Source: a virus. From it: a stretch of 33,193 bases of DNA. The number at the start of each line of letters is the position of its first letter. Position 1 is the first letter of the stretch. The position numbers and the translations under genes were made by a program. Positions 30,623 to 33,193 of the stretch are shown here, one piece after another. The notes beneath the pieces are model-generated. The model saw only the letters and a list, made by a program, of their open reading frames with translations, was not told where the DNA came from and searched no databases. The DNA lies in the IMG/VR virus record IMGVR_UViG_3300035698_005636, positions 1 through 33,193 of that record, one strand, 5' to 3'.

Positions 30623-31288
30623 ATGCAACTGACACTTGATAATTATGAATCGCTGGGAACACTTCGGGCTGCTGCTAAGTTCATCAGTGAGATAGCTGAC
30701 CACCGTGAGGCCAACCCTTGCGACGACAACCCATTCGGCGATGTTTTGACCGACGCCATTGCAATAGGTGCTGATGTGGCAACCCCCAACGAGCCGACCG
30801 TCGCGTTACTGACCGAGGTTGCCAAGCTCGACCCCACCACTGTGATTCCTGAGTCAATCAATCTCAACAGCCCCGATGTAGATAGCGCTGGATACCCACA
30901 TGATGAGCGTATTCACAGTGGTGGCAAGACTGCCAATAAGGACGGCACTTGGAAGAAGCGCAAAGGCGTTGAGGCAGCACTCGTTGAACAGGTGCAAGCC
31001 GAATTGATGTCAACGCCTGTCGTCGCCGACGCGGCAGACGTAACAGCCGCTGCGGTGTTTGGCAACAACCAGCAGACAGTACCTGTTGTCGTTACTGAAC
31101 AACCCGTTCAGACTTCCGCAACCCCAACATGGCCCGACGTATTGCAGCAGATTGCTACAAAGCGTAACGCGGGTGCGCTTGACGAGAACATCTTGAACAA
31201 CTTCATGTCGGCGAATCAGGTCAGCGCATTCCCATTGCTGGCCACCCGTACTGACCTGTTCCCTGCGCTGCTCCAGGCTATCTCGTAA
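30623..31288 (+). CDS. Conserved phage protein with DERIHSG motif (221 aa)
   Basis: Function unknown. The segment DSAGYPHDERIHSGGKTANKDGTWKKRKGVE (about residues 87-117) is a conserved signature I recognise from phage and prophage replication-region proteins. N-terminal helix (residues 1-30), then an Ala/Val/Thr-rich linker (130-170) and a C-terminal helical part (WPDVLQQIATKRNAG...). A site (AGAAGGA) precedes the ATG. Its stop overlaps the start of the nuclease gene (TAATG). It probably takes part in replication or recombination. Confidence 0.65.
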   Translation: MQLTLDNYESLGTLRAAAKFISEIADHREANPCDDNPFGDVLTDAIAIGADVATPNEPTVALLTEVAKLDPTTVIPESINLNSPDVDSAGYPHDERIHSGGKTANKDGTWKKRKGVEAALVEQVQAELMSTPVVADAADVTAAAVFGNNQQTVPVVVTEQPVQTSATPTWPDVLQQIATKRNAGALDENILNNFMSANQVSAFPLLATRTDLFPALLQAIS

Positions 31289-32463
31289 TGGAATTGGCAC
31301 ACGCACCGCTGGCACCATCGTCCGCACCTCATTGGGTATTCTGCTCAGGGAGTGTGATGGTGTCAGCGGGGGTTGTACTCGACGAGACGGATGATCAGCG
31401 TGAGGGTACAGCGACACACTGGGTTGGTGAACGCATATTAGCCAGCTATAAACCAGACATGCCCATCATTATAAGCGCTGACATCATCGGCACACAGGCT
31501 CCCAACGGAGTACTCGTGGTCGAGGAAATGTGGGACGCGGCTCAGGTGTACGCCAATGAAATTCTGATGGACTGCATGGTCGATGGACTGTTGGACGAAT
31601 TGCATGTTGAGGAGCGCGTGATCTGCACTGCGATCCATGAACATTGCTGGGGGACCCCAGACTGCTGGTCGTTCGACATGGCCAAGCGGGTTCTGCACTT
31701 GTGGGATTTCAAATATGGTCACAGTTCGGTTGACGCCTTTGAGAATTGGCAGATGATTTGCTACATCCTTGGGATACTAGATATCATCACAGGTGGTAAG
31801 CCATTGCAGGACCACGGCATAAAGGTCGTCGTGAAAATTGTGCAGCCACGGTGCTACGACGGTCAAGGTCCGATTCGTACATGGGAGTTCGATGCTATTG
31901 ACATTCGAGCGTACGTCAATACTCTCAGCGCTGCGGCCCATAAGGCAATGGCAATCGGGGCGCAGTGTGTGACCGGTCCTCATTGTAAAAATTGCACGGG
32001 TTCGATGCACTGCCCGGCGATACGTGATGCCACCGCCAACATCATCGACCATGCGCGTGACGCAGTGCCCTCACCCATGAGCGACGTAGGTCTGGCTTAC
32101 GAGCTGGGTAAGTTGGAGAGTGCTGAAATCCTGATCAAGGAACGCAAGGATGCTCTGAAGATAGACGCGGAGCATCGCATTAGAGCAGGCACGTTGATGC
32201 CCGGACTGGCTTTAGAACAGCAGTACGGCAACAAGAAATGGAACATGGAACCGAGCATGGTGATCAGCACAGGTGAACTGCTGGGGGTTGATTTAGCGAA
32301 GCCCGTTGACGTTCTTACGCCGACACAAGCCGTGACCATGTTGAAGAAGAATAACGTGGACCCATCAGTAATTGACGGTCTCTACAGTTCACCCCAATCG
32401 TACATGAAATTAGTTGTGGACGATGGATCAAAAGCAAAACGCATTTTTAACGGAGCAATATAA
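31288..32463 (+). CDS. DUF2800 family Cas4/RecB-like nuclease (391 aa)
   Basis: PD-(D/E)XK nuclease of the DUF2800 family. Visible features are the N-terminal WVFCSGS with Cys19, EGTATH (39-44, motif His), the Asp in GTPDCW (D125), and the core LWDFKYG (D140-x-K142) followed by NWQMICY (153-159). Three more Cys (C233, C236, C242) near the end of the domain could, with C19, bind an iron-sulphur cluster as in Cas4/AddB. It probably processes DNA ends for recombination. It lies between the DERIHSG protein and the DUF2815 protein, a standard phage neighbourhood. Confidence 0.82.
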   Translation: MELAHAPLAPSSAPHWVFCSGSVMVSAGVVLDETDDQREGTATHWVGERILASYKPDMPIIISADIIGTQAPNGVLVVEEMWDAAQVYANEILMDCMVDGLLDELHVEERVICTAIHEHCWGTPDCWSFDMAKRVLHLWDFKYGHSSVDAFENWQMICYILGILDIITGGKPLQDHGIKVVVKIVQPRCYDGQGPIRTWEFDAIDIRAYVNTLSAAAHKAMAIGAQCVTGPHCKNCTGSMHCPAIRDATANIIDHARDAVPSPMSDVGLAYELGKLESAEILIKERKDALKIDAEHRIRAGTLMPGLALEQQYGNKKWNMEPSMVISTGELLGVDLAKPVDVLTPTQAVTMLKKNNVDPSVIDGLYSSPQSYMKLVVDDGSKAKRIFNGAI

Positions 32464-33193
32464 TGACTGATTTACTCATGCCACCCGGTCGACTCGTCGC
32501 CGGTAGTGTACACAATGCCAACACGACTGACTGGCAGGGTAACCCTCTGACCACGAAGACGGGACCCAATGCTGGCCAACCTCGCATCGAATACTTCTTC
32601 GCTGTGGCCATTGCCAAGGGTCAGGAGCAGCACTGGGCCAATACTGAATGGGGTCAAGTGATCTGGGGTGTTGGTGGTACTGGATTCCCCAACGGCGAAA
32701 CGCAGCGCCCAGACTTCGCGTGGAAGATCACCGATGGTGATTCACAGGTTCCAAACAAAAACGGAACGCTGCCTTGCAGCAAGCCTGGGTATCCTGGTCA
32801 CTGGGTGTTGGGCTTCAGCTCAGCCTTCCCTCCCAAGCTGTACAGCGCAGACGGACAGTCACAAATCACTGACCCCAATGCGATAGTACTCGGGTATTAT
32901 ATTCAAGTGTTTGGTAGTGTTGCCCCCAACGGCAATCCCGGCAACCCTGGTGTTTACTTGAACCACTCTCTAGTGGCTTTGGCAGGATACGGTGAGGTGA
33001 TATCAACAGGGCCTGACGCAGCCGCTGTAGGCTTTGGTGGATCACCTGCCCCCGTTGGCATGACTCAGCAGCCGCCCGCAGGAACGTTCAACCCAGCGCC
33101 CCCAATGCAGCAACAGCCAATGCAGCAACAGCCAATGCAGCAACAGCCAATGCAGCAACAGCCAATGCAGCAACAGCCAATGCAGCAACAGCC
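32463..33193 (+). CDS. DUF2815-like ssDNA-binding protein, 3' end beyond the window
   Basis: The open frame starts at ATG 32,463, overlapping the DUF2800 stop, and runs without a stop to the window edge (243 codons seen). The N-terminal half (IEYFFAVAIAKGQEQHW, later GHWVLGFSSAFPPKLY, VLGYYIQVFGSVAPNGN, GVYLNHSLVALAGYGEVI) has the pattern of DUF2815, an OB-fold family that partners DUF2800 nucleases and behaves like a single-strand binder. The C-terminus is disordered and Pro/Gln-rich with PMQQQ repeats, as in SSB tails. True end not visible. Confidence 0.75.
   Translation, partial: MTDLLMPPGRLVAGSVHNANTTDWQGNPLTTKTGPNAGQPRIEYFFAVAIAKGQEQHWANTEWGQVIWGVGGTGFPNGETQRPDFAWKITDGDSQVPNKNGTLPCSKPGYPGHWVLGFSSAFPPKLYSADGQSQITDPNAIVLGYYIQVFGSVAPNGNPGNPGVYLNHSLVALAGYGEVISTGPDAAAVGFGGSPAPVGMTQQPPAGTFNPAPPMQQQPMQQQPMQQQPMQQQPMQQQPMQQQ
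33105..33193 (+). repeat. 15-bp minisatellite coding for PMQQQ
   Basis: The unit ATGCAGCAACAGCCA repeats from 33,105 with a strict 15-bp period. Five full copies and most of a sixth are seen, all identical, up to the last base of the window. Identical copies point to recent expansion. The repeat adds PMQQQ units to the C-terminal tail of the DUF2815-like protein. Confidence 0.95.

Overview
The window is part of the genome of a tailed bacteriophage with a short, podovirus-type tail. No host gene is seen, and genes are packed with 1-14 bp overlaps. The host is probably Gram-negative, because one phage protein has a clear lipoprotein signal, as in outer-membrane spanin-type systems. The exact host cannot be read from the sequence.

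Region 1 (1-17,150, all leftward) is the packaging and virion module. In transcription order: a small leader ORF, terminase small subunit, terminase large subunit, three tiny ORFs, portal, a Bbp19-like protein, scaffold, a 201-aa protein, major capsid protein, an 85-aa capsid-associated protein, a terminator, a 142-aa protein, then a series in T7 order: gp11-like gatekeeper (here internally duplicated), gp12-like nozzle, gp13-like GNAT protein, gp14-, gp15- and gp16-like internal virion proteins. Tail-fibre-side genes follow at the left edge.

Region 2 (17,150-17,845) has no convincing gene and is the most unusual part of the window. A 501-bp interrupted palindrome, centred on base 17,457, carries thirteen copies of the 7-mer GTCCCGT/ACGGGAC. 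It is followed by three 19-bp direct repeats and a near-consensus sigma70 promoter with a perfect operator-like palindrome in its spacer. It separates the leftward late genes from a rightward cassette.

Region 3 (17,846-20,242, rightward) is a run of eight small genes, probably lysis-related: two membrane/coiled-coil proteins, a lipoprotein, a DUF1353 protein and a DUF3018-like basic protein. No standard endolysin is recognisable.

Region 4 (20,245-25,662, leftward) is a dense array of about 19 small accessory genes. Most are unrecognised and several have Cys pairs. It includes an HNH nuclease, an Ala-repeat protein and a tRNA-His-like minihelix remnant.

Region 5 (25,716-33,193) is the replication and recombination module. 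Leftward it has a PrimPol-SF3 helicase, a short TetR-type HTH protein, a VRR-NUC nuclease and an SF2 helicase with a zinc ribbon. Across an overlapping divergent promoter pair, rightward, it has a conserved 221-aa protein, a DUF2800 Cas4/RecB-like nuclease and a DUF2815 ssDNA-binding-like protein that runs off the window inside a 15-bp minisatellite. The phage therefore combines a T7-like virion with a replisome that is not T7-like. No DNA polymerase, RNA polymerase, integrase or repressor of known type lies in the window.
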